64,000 nucleotides of DNA from Rhodococcus sp. 06-462-5 (lineage in GTDB: Bacteria > Actinomycetota > Actinomycetes > Mycobacteriales > Mycobacteriaceae). The notes beneath the pieces are model-generated. The model worked only from the letters and a program-made list of their open reading frames with translations, searched no databases and had not been told where the DNA came from. Position 1 is the first letter of the stretch. The number at the start of each line of letters is the position of its first letter. Location of the stretch: the NCBI RefSeq assembly GCF_002258315.1, contig NZ_NOYD01000038.1:248001-312000 (forward strand), in the 5' to 3' direction. Positions 53,457 to 62,977 of the stretch are shown piece by piece. A program made the position numbers and the translations under genes.

Positions 53457-54803
53457 TCACACGCCCAGTACGGCCTTCGCGATGAGGAAGTAGACGATCA
53501 ACCCCGTCGCGTCGCAGAAGGTGGAGATGAACGGTGTCGAGAAGACCGCCGGGTCCACACCGATCTTCTTCGCGATCAGCGGCATCGCGCCGCCGACCGT
53601 GGCCGCAAGCGTGCAGATCGACAGCAGCGTCGTTCCGATGACGACTCCGAGGTGCCAGTCGTAGACGAGTCCGGCGATGACGAAGCCCAGAGTGCCGAGC
53701 ATCGCACCCATCGTCGCTCCGACCCGAACCTCGCGAAACAGCACCGCGGCGATGTCCCGCGGTCGTACGTCACCCAGCGCGAGCGCCCGCGTGACAGTGG
53801 TTGCAGCCTGCGAGCCGGTGTTGCCTCCGGTTCCGGTCAGCAGCGGAATGAACAGCGCGAGCGTGACGACTGCGGCGAGCGCGTGCTCGAAGATCTCGAG
53901 AACCTGCACCGTGAGAATGGCCGACAGCGCGAGCACCAGCAACCACACCACGCGAGAGCGAACGATGGACAGCACCGGCGTCGACAGATACGGCCGGCGC
54001 AGCGGCTCGGAGCCACCCGCGCGAGCGGCATCCTCGTCCTCGGCTTCCTCCAGAATTCGAGAGGATTGTTCGAGTGTGAGAATGCCGATCAGCCGTTGCT
54101 CGGAATCGACCACCACCACCGCAGGGCTGCGGTGCTCGAAGCACAGCCGTGCAGCCTCTTCCGCCGAAGAATCGGCCTCGACCACTGGATGATCCGAGTA
54201 CAGATCGCCGACCGGAGTGCTCGGCGCGGCCGTCGCCAGATCGGCGAGGGTCACCACCCCCAGCAGAGTTCGGTGATCGTCGGTGATCGGCAACAGATAC
54301 ACCGACTCGGCGTCCGAGCCGGTGCGACGGACGGCATCGAGTGCATCGTCGGCGGTTGCGGCGGTCCGTAGCCGAACGAACTCCGGGCTCATGCGGCGGC
54401 CGACCGACCTGCGGTCGTAGCCCATCATGGGGGCGGTGAGCGCCCGCTCGTCGGGGGACAGACCCACCAACAGTCGATGCGCGACGTTGGAGGGGAGTTC
54501 GTCGAGCAATTCGACACGGTCGTCCGGGTCGAGTCCCTCGAACAGAGCGATCACATCGTAGCTTCGAAGACTCTCGAACAACTCGCCGCGAACGGTGGCG
54601 TCGAAGCGCTCGAAGACCGCCACCGCCTCGTCCTTGGGCAGAAGGCGAAACAACACCGCACGTCGAGACGAGTCGACGCGCTCGAGCATACGTACTGCAT
54701 CGGTCGTCGACAGCTCGGCCATCAGAGTGGACAGGGCGGCCATGTCACGGTCGGTCAGCAGTTCGGACGTTCGCGTCATGATGTCGTCGAGAGTTTCGGG
54801 CAC
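53457..54803 (-). CDS. mgtE: MgtE-type magnesium transporter
   Basis: The protein of about 448 residues is an Mg2+ channel/transporter. It has the N-domain (about 20-125, repeating ADAVRMLERVDSSRRAVLFRLL), two CBS domains (about 135-255) and five C-terminal membrane segments (about 275-448), with GTGGNTGSQAAT as the pore-region signature and ending near GVDPAVFSTPFISTFCDATG. The cytoplasmic domain gates the pore by sensing Mg2+. It starts at GTG 54803 (PETLDDIM) or ATG 54779; the frame to 55004 overlaps the next gene. It is the third and last gene of a minus-strand run with YaaA and DUF2786, though it is probably separately expressed. Confidence 0.93.
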   Translation of the reverse strand: MPETLDDIMTRTSELLTDRDMAALSTLMAELSTTDAVRMLERVDSSRRAVLFRLLPKDEAVAVFERFDATVRGELFESLRSYDVIALFEGLDPDDRVELLDELPSNVAHRLLVGLSPDERALTAPMMGYDRRSVGRRMSPEFVRLRTAATADDALDAVRRTGSDAESVYLLPITDDHRTLLGVVTLADLATAAPSTPVGDLYSDHPVVEADSSAEEAARLCFEHRSPAVVVVDSEQRLIGILTLEQSSRILEEAEDEDAARAGGSEPLRRPYLSTPVLSIVRSRVVWLLVLALSAILTVQVLEIFEHALAAVVTLALFIPLLTGTGGNTGSQAATTVTRALALGDVRPRDIAAVLFREVRVGATMGAMLGTLGFVIAGLVYDWHLGVVIGTTLLSICTLAATVGGAMPLIAKKIGVDPAVFSTPFISTFCDATGLIVYFLIAKAVLGV

Positions 54804-54846
54804 AGAACCATTTTGCCTTGCGTACGGGCGGTCCGACCCGCACACC

Positions 54847-56058
54847 TCAGCGCGAGAGATCCGCCCGATCCGCCGCGGCCTGGCCCGAATCCCATCCCTC
54901 GGCGTCCAGGCGTGGACCGCGCATCGGCTTCGCAGTCGGGAACAATCGATCGAATTCGGCTTCGACGGCGACGGTCTGCGCAGCGAGAATCGGTAGCAGA
55001 TCACCCGATTCGTGACTCGCCTCCTCGAGGGCGTGTGCGTCGGCGTCGGTCAGACGGTCTCCGATACGGATGGCGTACGCGTACAGGAATGCTTTGCCGA
55101 ACGCCGCCGATCCTGCCTTCTTGCGCTTCTTCGCCTGCGGTGAATGCCCGAGGGCGCGGGTTGCCTGAACCAACAGAGAGGTGAACAGCAACTCGGTCTG
55201 TTCCACGTCCACCGGGGCACCGACGAGGGTTGCGACGGCGAACTCCGGATCCCAGATCGCCTTGACGCGGTTGGCGGTTCCGACGACGTGCAGCAGCTGC
55301 GCCTTGGCGGGAGCATGCGGGCCATCGACATGAACGCGTCGGCCGTGAATATCGATGTGGCCCTGCGAGAGCAGCATGGTGTCGATGGAGTAGCGCGTCA
55401 TCAACTCCTGCGCCTTGGCCGTCAGCGTTTCGGCCTCCTCCTCGAAATCCGTGGCGTCGGCCTTGGCCAGTAGGCCGCGAATCTTGCTCAGCATCTTGGT
55501 GTTCGGTGCGTCGGAGCCGGCGACACCCGTCACCGTGGGTCGAGTGCGCGGCCACTGGGACGGCTTGGGGCCGAGCTGAGGCCACCGGGGGAGTGTCTGC
55601 CATTGACCGAGCAGGGTGAGTACGTTCAGCCACTGATCGCTGGCAGCGATGTAATCGGTCTTACCGGAGGACGTCAGGTACGCGGTCAGGAAGTCGGGTG
55701 TGGCCTCGACCCGGGCCGCAACCTTGGGGAACTGCTCGCAGATCGTGGACATCTGATCCACCCAGTCCTGCGGGGCTCGTGCGTCGGCGTCGGTGAGATC
55801 GGCCTGGTGCAGCAGCACCGCACCAGCGAGATCGGCCACGGCCACCGTGTGCTGACGCCGCACGACGTGCACGAGATCCATGGGCTGCCAGCCGTTTTCG
55901 TACATCGTCTCGATCATGTTCGTCAGCGCCAGGGAGCCGAGTTGGGTCGCTTCCATCGACACCAGCCGATCTGCGACGTCGTCGGCGACGCGTTGGCTCT
56001 TGGTCTTGCCGACCGAGGCGTCGGCCCCGCGGCGGAGCAGTCCTGGAATCTCGTTCAT
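54847..56058 (-). CDS. DUF2786 domain protein
   Basis: The 403-residue soluble protein contains the DUF2786 motif around residues 185-225 (KMLSKIRGLLAKADATDFEEEAETLTAKAQELMTRYSID). A helical N-terminal region (about 30-165, with MDLVHVVRRQHT) precedes it, and a C-terminal part (about 240-390) has KAQLLHVVGTANRVKAIW. Zn-like ligands are not obvious. The domain also occurs in phage and plasmid proteins, suggesting nucleic-acid handling, but no function is known. It starts at ATG 56058, sharing 4 bases with the stop of the yaaA-like gene; the frame running to 56586 is inside that gene. Confidence 0.8.
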   Translation of the reverse strand: MNEIPGLLRRGADASVGKTKSQRVADDVADRLVSMEATQLGSLALTNMIETMYENGWQPMDLVHVVRRQHTVAVADLAGAVLLHQADLTDADARAPQDWVDQMSTICEQFPKVAARVEATPDFLTAYLTSSGKTDYIAASDQWLNVLTLLGQWQTLPRWPQLGPKPSQWPRTRPTVTGVAGSDAPNTKMLSKIRGLLAKADATDFEEEAETLTAKAQELMTRYSIDTMLLSQGHIDIHGRRVHVDGPHAPAKAQLLHVVGTANRVKAIWDPEFAVATLVGAPVDVEQTELLFTSLLVQATRALGHSPQAKKRKKAGSAAFGKAFLYAYAIRIGDRLTDADAHALEEASHESGDLLPILAAQTVAVEAEFDRLFPTAKPMRGPRLDAEGWDSGQAAADRADLSR

Positions 56059-56816
56059 TCGGTGAGCACGATCAACTCGGTGCTCGACGCCACTTCGACT
56101 CGCAGACCGGCCTTGGATGCTACGCGCGCAACGGCTTTCACGTCCTTCGGCTCGGCGGTGGTCAGCGTCAACGCGCGTGCCAGCAGGCCCTTGTGATGCT
56201 TGTTGAAATGGCTCACCACCGATCGGCTGCCGTCGGGCTTCTCGGTGAGCACCGTCGCGGTGATCGCGCCCGGAACAGGACCGAGCTGTTGATAGGTGCC
56301 CGATCGCAGGTCGACGACGATGCCCTCGTCCTCGGCGTCGATGGCATCGGAGAGTTCCGGCTTCCAGTGCGATCGCAGCGTGCCGAAGTTCGGCACGGTC
56401 GAGCCACCGGAGAGTCGGTAGGACGGAATCGGATCGGAGGCACGGACGGCCCCGAACAGGGCCGAGCCGATCCACAGTCTCGCGTCCGCTCGGGCGCGAC
56501 CGGCACGGGTGAACGACGCCGCGTCGAGGGCGTCGTAGAGCACGCCGGTGTACCGCTGCAGCGCAGGTGTGGTGGGTGAGGTCCACAACCGGGCGTTGCG
56601 TTCGATCTCGTCCACCTGGGTGGGGCCCAGGCCGAGCGCCGCGATCGACGCGTCGACGTCGGCGGACAGTTCCACCAGCGCGTCGGCGAGCTTTCGACGA
56701 AGCGGAGTCAGCGAGGCCAACGACAGTCGGTCCAGATCGAGAGGTGCTCCGGAACCGCCGTCGGACTTCGTCTCGGAGGGAGGCAGCAGAATCAGCACGG
56801 GCTCGAGGCTACTCAC
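56055..56816 (-). CDS. YaaA/DUF328 family peroxide-stress protein
   Basis: The 253-residue protein matches the YaaA family, whose E. coli member binds DNA and limits free iron during peroxide stress. Characteristic segments are VLILLPPSETK near the start, YTGVLYDALD, LSGGSTVPNFGTLRSHW and VVSHFNKHHKG. The family has a helix-hairpin-helix-like DNA-binding fold. It starts at GTG 56816 (SSLEPVLILLPPSETK) or GTG 56798. It is upstream of, and overlaps, the DUF2786 gene, and is divergent from proS with about 50 bases between starts. Confidence 0.88.
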   Translation of the reverse strand: MSSLEPVLILLPPSETKSDGGSGAPLDLDRLSLASLTPLRRKLADALVELSADVDASIAALGLGPTQVDEIERNARLWTSPTTPALQRYTGVLYDALDAASFTRAGRARADARLWIGSALFGAVRASDPIPSYRLSGGSTVPNFGTLRSHWKPELSDAIDAEDEGIVVDLRSGTYQQLGPVPGAITATVLTEKPDGSRSVVSHFNKHHKGLLARALTLTTAEPKDVKAVARVASKAGLRVEVASSTELIVLTE

Positions 56817-56867
56817 TGTACGGCCGCCTGCTCACAGGCACTGCAGGAGCGACTAGTCTGACAACCC

Positions 56868-58619
56868 GTGATCACCCGTCTTTCGCAGTTGTTCCTTCGT
56901 ACCCTTCGCGACGACCCGGCCGACGCCGAGGTCGACAGCCACAAGCTGTTGGTCCGCGCCGGCTACGTCCGTCGTATCGCGCCGGGCGTCTACTCCTGGC
57001 TGCCGCTGGGTCTGCGGGTGCTGCGCCAGGTCGAGCGTGTCGTGCGCGAGGAGATGAACGCCATCGGTGCACAGGAGATATCCCTGCCCGCACTGCTTCC
57101 GCGCGAGCCGTACGAGACCACCAATCGGTGGACCGAATACGGCGACGCCCTGTTCCGGTTGCAGGATCGCAAGGGCAACGACATGCTGCTCGGTCCCACC
57201 CACGAGGAACTGTTCGCGCTGACGGTCAAGGCCGAGTACAATTCGTACAAGGACCTGCCGGTCACGCTGTACCAGATCCAGACCAAGTACCGCGACGAGG
57301 AGCGTCCCCGCGCAGGCATTCTGCGCGGCCGAGAGTTCGTGATGAAGGACTCGTATTCCTTCGACATGGACGAGGACGGACTGAAGAAGTCCTACGCCGC
57401 CCACCGCGAGGCGTACCAGCGCATCTTCGCCCGCCTCGGGGTCAGCTACGTCATCGTCGCCGCGACGTCCGGTGCCATGGGAGGCAGCGCCTCCGAGGAA
57501 TTCCTGGCCGAGAGCGACATCGGTGAGGACACCTACGTGCGCTGCATCGAGTCGGGATACGCGGCCAACGTCGAGGCCGTCACCACTCCGGCACCTGCGC
57601 CGCTGCCCATCGAGGGGCAGCCCGCTGCCGTCGATCACGAGACCGGCGACACCCCCACCATCGCGACCCTGGTGGAGTGGGCCAACTCCGCCGATCTCGG
57701 ACGCACCGTCACCGGCGCGGACACGCTGAAGAACATTCTGCTCAAGGTGCGTAACGCAGAAGGGGAGTGGGAACTGCTCGCCGTCGGCCTGCCCGGTGAC
57801 CGCGAGGTCGACGAGAAGCGCCTCGAGGCGTCGCTGGAGCCCGCCGAGTTCGCTCTGCTGACCGACGCGGACTTCGCAGCCAATCCGTTCCTCGTCAAGG
57901 GATACATCGGGCCTCGCGCGTTGCAGGCCAACGGAGTTCGCTACCTCGTCGATCCCCGGGTGGTCGACGGCACGTCGTGGATCACCGGCGCGGATGTCAA
58001 GGGCAAGCACGTGGTCAACCTCGTCGCCGGTCGCGATTTCGTTCCCGACGGCACCATCGAAGCAGCCGAGGTGCGTGACGGCGACATGTCTCCCGACGGT
58101 CGTGGACCGCTCGTCAGTGCTCGCGGAATCGAGATCGGGCACATCTTCCAGCTCGGCTACAAGTACACCGATGCGTTCTCCGTCGACGTGCTCGGTGAGA
58201 CCGGCAAGCCGGTTCGCCTGACTCAGGGTTCCTACGGCGTCGGCGTCTCGCGTCTGGTCGCCGTGATCGCCGAGCAGATGCACGACGACAAGGGCCTGCG
58301 GTGGCCGTCGGAGGTTGCACCTGCCGATGTCCACCTGGTGATCGCGAACAAGGACGACGCTGCTCGCGCGGGCGCGGAATCGATTGCGACACAACTCGAT
58401 ACACAGGGCATCGAGGTGTTGTTCGACGATCGCAAGGCCTCGCCAGGAGTGAAGTTCAAGGACTCGGAACTGATCGGTGTTCCGCTGGTGGTCGTTCTCG
58501 GCCGCGGTTGGGCCGACGGCAAGGTCGAGATCCGTGATCGCTTCAGCGGTGAGAGTCGCGAACTCGACATCGACTCGGCGGTCGAGGAGATCGTCAAGGC
58601 CGTGCGAAACACCCCGTAG
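56868..58619 (+). CDS. proS: Prolyl-tRNA synthetase (bacterial type with editing domain)
   Basis: The 583-residue class II synthetase attaches Pro to tRNA-Pro. Motif 2 is seen in [22 protein letters not shown], and motif 3 lies near [11 protein letters not shown]. An INS editing domain sits between motifs 2 and 3 (about residues 220-380) and removes mischarged Ala. The anticodon-binding domain occupies about 485-583 ([31 protein letters not shown]). It starts at GTG 56868. It is the backbone gene between efpA and rimP in mycobacteria; the mgtE, DUF2786 and YaaA genes are inserted between efpA and proS. Confidence 0.96.
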   Translation: MITRLSQLFLRTLRDDPADAEVDSHKLLVRAGYVRRIAPGVYSWLPLGLRVLRQVERVVREEMNAIGAQEISLPALLPREPYETTNRWTEYGDALFRLQDRKGNDMLLGPTHEELFALTVKAEYNSYKDLPVTLYQIQTKYRDEERPRAGILRGREFVMKDSYSFDMDEDGLKKSYAAHREAYQRIFARLGVSYVIVAATSGAMGGSASEEFLAESDIGEDTYVRCIESGYAANVEAVTTPAPAPLPIEGQPAAVDHETGDTPTIATLVEWANSADLGRTVTGADTLKNILLKVRNAEGEWELLAVGLPGDREVDEKRLEASLEPAEFALLTDADFAANPFLVKGYIGPRALQANGVRYLVDPRVVDGTSWITGADVKGKHVVNLVAGRDFVPDGTIEAAEVRDGDMSPDGRGPLVSARGIEIGHIFQLGYKYTDAFSVDVLGETGKPVRLTQGSYGVGVSRLVAVIAEQMHDDKGLRWPSEVAPADVHLVIANKDDAARAGAESIATQLDTQGIEVLFDDRKASPGVKFKDSELIGVPLVVVLGRGWADGKVEIRDRFSGESRELDIDSAVEEIVKAVRNTP

Positions 58620-58694
58620 AACAGTCTCGCGATCTTTCTGCGCGGTCGTTTACCCGCTGGTAGCTTCGGGTCAACGACTAGGAGAGGTCACACC

Positions 58695-60419
58695 GTGGCT
58701 CAGTATGCGCTGTTCGATCCCACAACCTTCGATCCGGCCGAGCTCGACGAGGATTCTCGCCGACAATTGCGTGCACTGATCGAGTGGTTCGAGAGTCGCG
58801 GCAAAGGCAGGCTTCTGGCGGACGATCTGGACAGCGTCTGGCCGGCCGACTTTCTCGAATTCGTCGCCGAGCAGAAGCTGTTCGCAACCTTCTCCACGCC
58901 AGCCGCTTATGCGGAGGGACTGCCGAACACGCGATGGGACGCTGCTCGCAACGCCGCGCTGAGCGAGGTTCTCGGGTTCTACGGTCTGGCCTACTGGTAC
59001 ACCTGGCAGGTCACCGTGCTGGGTCTCGGGCCCATCTGGATGAGTGCCAACGACGACGCCAAACGCCGCGCCGCACGCGAGCTGGACCGCGGCGGTGTGA
59101 TGGCGTTCGGACTGTCCGAGCGCGCACACGGGGCCGACGTCTACTCCACCGACATGCTGTTGACGCCCACGCCCGAGGACTCCGAACTCGAGTTCACCGC
59201 GTCGGGGGAGAAGTACTACATCGGGAACGGCAACGTCGCGGGCATGGTCTCGGTGTTCGGCCGACGCACCGACCTGGACGGACCCGATTCGTACGTGTTC
59301 TTCGTGGCCGACAGCGCGCACCCGGCCTATCGGCTTGCCGAGAGCGTCGTCCACGGGCAGATGTTCGTCAGCACGTTCGCGCTCGAGAACTACCCCGTCC
59401 GGCAGCAGGACATCCTGCACACCGGTGCCGACGCTTTCTCGGCCGCGCTGAACACGGTCAACGTCGGAAAGTTCAACCTCTGCACCGGATCCATCGGCAT
59501 CTGTGAGCACGCGTTCTACGAGGCGATCACGCACGCGAACAACCGAATTCTGTACGGCAATCGCGTCACCGACTTCCCGCACGTTCGCAGCGCATTCGTC
59601 GACGCATACTCCCGGCTGATCGCCATGAAGCTGTTCAGCGCGCGGGCGCTCGACTACTTCCGTGCCGCGGGACCCGAGGACCGGCGCTACCTGCTGTTCA
59701 ATCCGATGACCAAGGCAAAGGTGACCTCCGAGGGTGAAACGGTCGTCCGTCTGTTGCACGACGTCATCGCGGCCAAGGGATACGAGAAGCACACCTACTT
59801 CCGTGAAGCCGCCCAGTTGATCGGAACACTGCCGAAGCTGGAGGGCACGGTGCACGTCAACGTTGCGCTGATGCTCAAATTCATGCCGGCGTACATGTTC
59901 TCGCCGACCGACTACCCGGACGTCGGCAGTCGAACAGAGCCGGTCGACGACAGCTTCTTCTTCGCCCAGGGGCCGGCCCGTGGCGCGAGCTCGGTTCGGT
60001 TCCACGATTGGAACCCGCTGTACAGCAAGCACTCCGGGATACCCAACGTAGGACGGTTCTACGAGCAGGCACTGGCGTTCAGGTCGTTTCTCCAGGACTG
60101 TGCTCCCGACGAAGCACAGCAGAAGGATCTCGATTTCCTGCTCGTGGTGGGGCACCTGTTCTCGCTCGTCGTCTACGGCCATCTCGTGCTCGAACAAGCC
60201 GACGAGATCTCGCCCGAGATGCTGGACCAGATCTTCGACTTCCAGATCAGAGATTTCTCCGGTTACGCCGTCGCGCTGTACGGAAAGCCCTCGTCGTCTG
60301 CGGCGCAACAGCAGTGGGCCCTGGACGCCATACGCAAGCCAGTGGTCGATGCGGGTCGTTTCGAGGCGGTGTGGAACGAGGTCGCCTCCTACGACGGCCG
60401 GTACGAGATGCGTCCCTAG
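58695..60419 (+). CDS. Acyl-CoA dehydrogenase family protein
   Basis: The 574-residue protein has the acyl-CoA dehydrogenase fold: an N-terminal helical domain (about 1-120), a middle beta domain with the flavin-contact segment GVMAFGLSERAHGADVYSTDM, and a C-terminal helical domain with a long insertion after about 480. The catalytic Glu cannot be placed with confidence. The length is greater than for short-chain enzymes and fits the long-chain or mycobacterial FadE-like type. It starts at GTG 58695, with AGGAGAGG upstream. It is convergent with the TetR gene, and no other beta-oxidation genes are near. Confidence 0.85.
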   Translation: MAQYALFDPTTFDPAELDEDSRRQLRALIEWFESRGKGRLLADDLDSVWPADFLEFVAEQKLFATFSTPAAYAEGLPNTRWDAARNAALSEVLGFYGLAYWYTWQVTVLGLGPIWMSANDDAKRRAARELDRGGVMAFGLSERAHGADVYSTDMLLTPTPEDSELEFTASGEKYYIGNGNVAGMVSVFGRRTDLDGPDSYVFFVADSAHPAYRLAESVVHGQMFVSTFALENYPVRQQDILHTGADAFSAALNTVNVGKFNLCTGSIGICEHAFYEAITHANNRILYGNRVTDFPHVRSAFVDAYSRLIAMKLFSARALDYFRAAGPEDRRYLLFNPMTKAKVTSEGETVVRLLHDVIAAKGYEKHTYFREAAQLIGTLPKLEGTVHVNVALMLKFMPAYMFSPTDYPDVGSRTEPVDDSFFFAQGPARGASSVRFHDWNPLYSKHSGIPNVGRFYEQALAFRSFLQDCAPDEAQQKDLDFLLVVGHLFSLVVYGHLVLEQADEISPEMLDQIFDFQIRDFSGYAVALYGKPSSSAAQQQWALDAIRKPVVDAGRFEAVWNEVASYDGRYEMRP

Positions 60420-60428
60420 CGCCGACGG

Positions 60429-61037
60429 TCAGCCGGGATCGGCCGGAATCAGATTGGTTCCGAACGCGCACACCGTCATCTCGTGCAGTCCGGCGCTGTC
60501 GTTCGGATGCTCGAGCGCCTGCATCGACATCAGGACGTTGAGCAGCATCCCGTGCGCGATGAACTGCCGTGCCTGATCCTCGGAACAACCTGTGCCCTCA
60601 CGTATCCGGCTGTAGATGGCACCCATTCCCTCCCGCGCTGCCCGGCCGATCTCGGGTACCGAGCCTGCGCCGAATCCGTGCATCATGACCATCAACAGGT
60701 CGCGATCGGCCACCAGATCGGCGTAGGCGGAACCGAGATCTGCCCAGGTGCCGTCGTCGTCGGGGTCGAGCGGGCCCGCCGCCAGCACGGCATCGAACGC
60801 GGCCATGATGCCGTCGACGGAGCGTTGGAACACCAGTCGAAACAACTCGACCTTGGTGCCGAACATACGGACCACGTACGGCTGAGAGACGCCGGCTTCC
60901 TTCGCGACGGCGTCGGTACTTGTGCCGGCGTAACCCCCGCGCGCGAACGCGCGCATCGCCGCGTCGAGGACGAGCTCTCGGCGTTCGGCCGCATCCATGC
61001 GGGTGGCTCTGGGCTTGGGCGCTGACGGGTCGGACAT
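60429..61037 (-). CDS. TetR-family transcriptional repressor
   Basis: The 202-residue protein has an N-terminal helix-turn-helix (about 14-60, AAERRELVLDAAMRAFARGGYAGTSTDAVAKEAGVSQPYVVRMFGTKVELF) and a ligand-binding C-terminal domain. It is divergent from an MFS efflux gene, with 82 bases between starts. A perfect inverted repeat (GTTATC-AGTC-GATAAC) lies inside the promoter spacer of the MFS gene and 9 bases upstream of this start, so it should repress both genes until a substrate of the pump binds. It starts at ATG 61037. Confidence 0.93.
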   Translation of the reverse strand: MSDPSAPKPRATRMDAAERRELVLDAAMRAFARGGYAGTSTDAVAKEAGVSQPYVVRMFGTKVELFRLVFQRSVDGIMAAFDAVLAAGPLDPDDDGTWADLGSAYADLVADRDLLMVMMHGFGAGSVPEIGRAAREGMGAIYSRIREGTGCSEDQARQFIAHGMLLNVLMSMQALEHPNDSAGLHEMTVCAFGTNLIPADPG

Positions 61038-61038
61038 G

Positions 61039-61068
61039 TTGACAGGTTATCAGTCGATAACTTACGGT
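61039..61068 (+). promoter_or_regulatory. MFS gene promoter with embedded TetR operator
   Basis: A TTGACA -35 (61039-61044) and TACGGT -10 (61063-61068) are spaced 18 bases apart. The inverted repeat GTTATC (61046-61051) and GATAAC (61056-61061) occupies the spacer, so a bound TetR dimer would block polymerase directly. The operator also overlaps the region just before the tetR ATG. Confidence 0.75.
61046..61061. promoter_or_regulatory. TetR operator palindrome
   Basis: A 6-base inverted repeat, GTTATC and GATAAC, with AGTC as centre, sits between the divergent tetR and MFS genes. The arms are perfect. Confidence 0.72.
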
Positions 61069-61119
61069 CTCCAACAAGTAATCATTCGATGCTTACAAAC
61101 GCGAGACGGGACGACCGCA

Positions 61120-62574
61120 ATGACCGCCACAGCCTCTCCACCAGGAGTGCAGCCTGCCACTCGGAACGTTCCCGTGTGGCTCGGCATCCTTGCAGCTTCC
61201 CTGCCGATGTTCATGGCAACCCTCGACAATCTGGTGATGACCAGTGCACTCCCGGTCATCCAGCAGGACCTGAACGCCTCCGTCGGACAGCTGCAGTGGT
61301 TCCTCAACGCGTACACCCTCAGCTTCGCCACCTTCATGCTGACGGCGGCGACGCTCGGCGACAGATGGGGCAGACGCACGGTGTTCCTCGGTGGGATCAC
61401 CGTCTTCACCGCCGCCTCGGTGGCCAGCGCGCTCGCTGCGAGTCCAGCGATGCTCATCGCGGCGCGCGCCGTGCAGGGAATCGGTGCAGCCGCGATCATG
61501 CCGTTGTCCCTGGCGTTGCTCGCCGCGGTGGTGCCGGTGGGCAAGCGTGCGATGGCGATCGGGATATGGGGTGGAGTCTCCGGACTCGGTGTCGCGCTGG
61601 GACCGGTGGTCGGCGGAGCCGTCGTCGACGGGATTTCCTGGCAGGCGATCTTCTGGATCAACGTTCCGGTGGCCCTCGTCGCAGTTCCGCTGGCGTACGT
61701 CGCGCTGAAGGAAACAGCAGGGCGCATCCAACCGCTCGATCTGCCCGGCGTTGTCCTCGCAGGTGGCGGTGTCTTCCTTCTGGTGTGGGCGGTGGTCCAC
61801 GGCAACGACGACGGGTGGGCGTCGGCCACGGTGCTCGCCGGCTTCATCGGCTCGGCGGTGCTGCTCGTCGCGTTCGTCCTGCGCGCTTCGCGCACCCGGC
61901 ACTCGGTACTGCCGCTCGTACTCTTTCGTTCGCGCAGCTTCACCCTCGCCAACATCATCGGAATCACGTTCTCGCTCGGCATGTTCGGGGCGGTGTTCCT
62001 CCTCGCGCAATACCTGCAGATCGTGATGAACTACACGCCGTTCCAGGCAGGCCTACGCACGCTGCCGTGGACTGCAGCACCGATGGTGGTCGCACCGATC
62101 GCAGGTCTGCTCGCCGAGCGCGTCGGACTGCGCGGGTTGTTGGTCGGCGGCCTGTCGCTGCAGTCGGTCTCGCTCGTGTGGATGGCGCTGATTCTGGGAA
62201 CCGACACCGAGTATTCGTCGATGGTCCCGGCCCTGCTGATGGCGGGCGTGGGCATGGGGCTGACGTTCGCTCCGTCCGCCACCGCAGTGCTGCGGGATAT
62301 GAAGGACGACGATCACGCCACCGCGAGCAGTGCGAACTCCACTGTGCGAGAGGTGGGTATCGCGCTCGGCATCGCGGTACTGACAGCGGTGTTCATCGGA
62401 GCCGGTGGATCACTGACACCCACCGGTTACACCGACGCCTTGGCACCCGCTCTGCTCGTCGGCGCTGGGGCAGTGGCGATCGGACTGGTGGCGGCGCTGT
62501 TCATGCCGGGGCGTTCCGTCGGACCGGAACAAGCGCTCACGGTTGGCCGGGAAATGCCGTCGACGACGGACTGA
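61120..62574 (+). CDS. MFS drug/proton antiporter, DHA2 family
   Basis: The 484-residue exporter has about 14 membrane segments. The first carries LPMFMATLDNLVMTSALPVIQQDLNA, the DHA2 motif with Asp in helix 1, and the loop motif TLGDRWGRRTVFLGG follows helix 2. The Gly-rich helix-5 motif (WGGVSGLGVALGPVVGG) is typical of drug exporters. ATG 61120 is chosen because it follows the promoter and operator; the frame open to 60997 would start inside the tetR gene. The drug is unknown. It is convergent with the DUF4439 gene, and the two reading frames overlap by about 38 bases. Confidence 0.92.
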   Translation: MTATASPPGVQPATRNVPVWLGILAASLPMFMATLDNLVMTSALPVIQQDLNASVGQLQWFLNAYTLSFATFMLTAATLGDRWGRRTVFLGGITVFTAASVASALAASPAMLIAARAVQGIGAAAIMPLSLALLAAVVPVGKRAMAIGIWGGVSGLGVALGPVVGGAVVDGISWQAIFWINVPVALVAVPLAYVALKETAGRIQPLDLPGVVLAGGGVFLLVWAVVHGNDDGWASATVLAGFIGSAVLLVAFVLRASRTRHSVLPLVLFRSRSFTLANIIGITFSLGMFGAVFLLAQYLQIVMNYTPFQAGLRTLPWTAAPMVVAPIAGLLAERVGLRGLLVGGLSLQSVSLVWMALILGTDTEYSSMVPALLMAGVGMGLTFAPSATAVLRDMKDDDHATASSANSTVREVGIALGIAVLTAVFIGAGGSLTPTGYTDALAPALLVGAGAVAIGLVAALFMPGRSVGPEQALTVGREMPSTTD

Positions 62575-62977
62575 CGCCCAGAATCTGCTGCCACGTCGCG
62601 AGGCGCACCGCGGCGTCGGTCAACGCCTGCACCCCCATGTCGCGGGTCGCTCCCGAGCGGCTGCGTTCGATCAGCGAACGCCACGCGATGCTCGTGTCGA
62701 TCTCGGCCTGCGCGGCCAACTGTGCAGCCGAGATCGCGTCGGTCACCGGAAACGGCGACGCGTACGCCGGATCGGGCAGTGGCACAGTGACGCTCGCTGC
62801 CTGGAGCGCATCGATGGTCGCGTCTCGGCGTGCACGGTGAGCGGCAGTGTTCGACGCCACCACCTCGGCGCGGGTGGGGTTGGAGAATGCCGCGACGACG
62901 CCGTAGGCGAACACCGCCGCGTATTCGGCGTCCAGGGCATCGACGAGGCCTTGCTGTTCCGGACCGAGATCGCTCAT
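62537..62977 (-). CDS. DUF4439 ferritin-like-fold protein
   Basis: The 146-residue soluble helical protein has the pattern of the DUF4439/ferritin-like superfamily (EYAAVFAYGVVAAFS, SNTAAHRARRDATIDAL, AQLAAQAEIDTSIAWRSLIERS). Glu and His residues in the helices could bind iron, but the pattern of a diiron site cannot be confirmed. It starts at ATG 62977, overlapping by 4 bases the stop of the upstream Tat lipoprotein gene; the frame running to 63622 is not coding upstream of this. The 3' end overlaps the convergent MFS gene by about 38 bases. The homologous pair occurs next to rimP in mycobacteria (Rv2843/Rv2844). Confidence 0.8.
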   Translation of the reverse strand: MSDLGPEQQGLVDALDAEYAAVFAYGVVAAFSNPTRAEVVASNTAAHRARRDATIDALQAASVTVPLPDPAYASPFPVTDAISAAQLAAQAEIDTSIAWRSLIERSRSGATRDMGVQALTDAAVRLATWQQILGVSPSSTAFPGQP

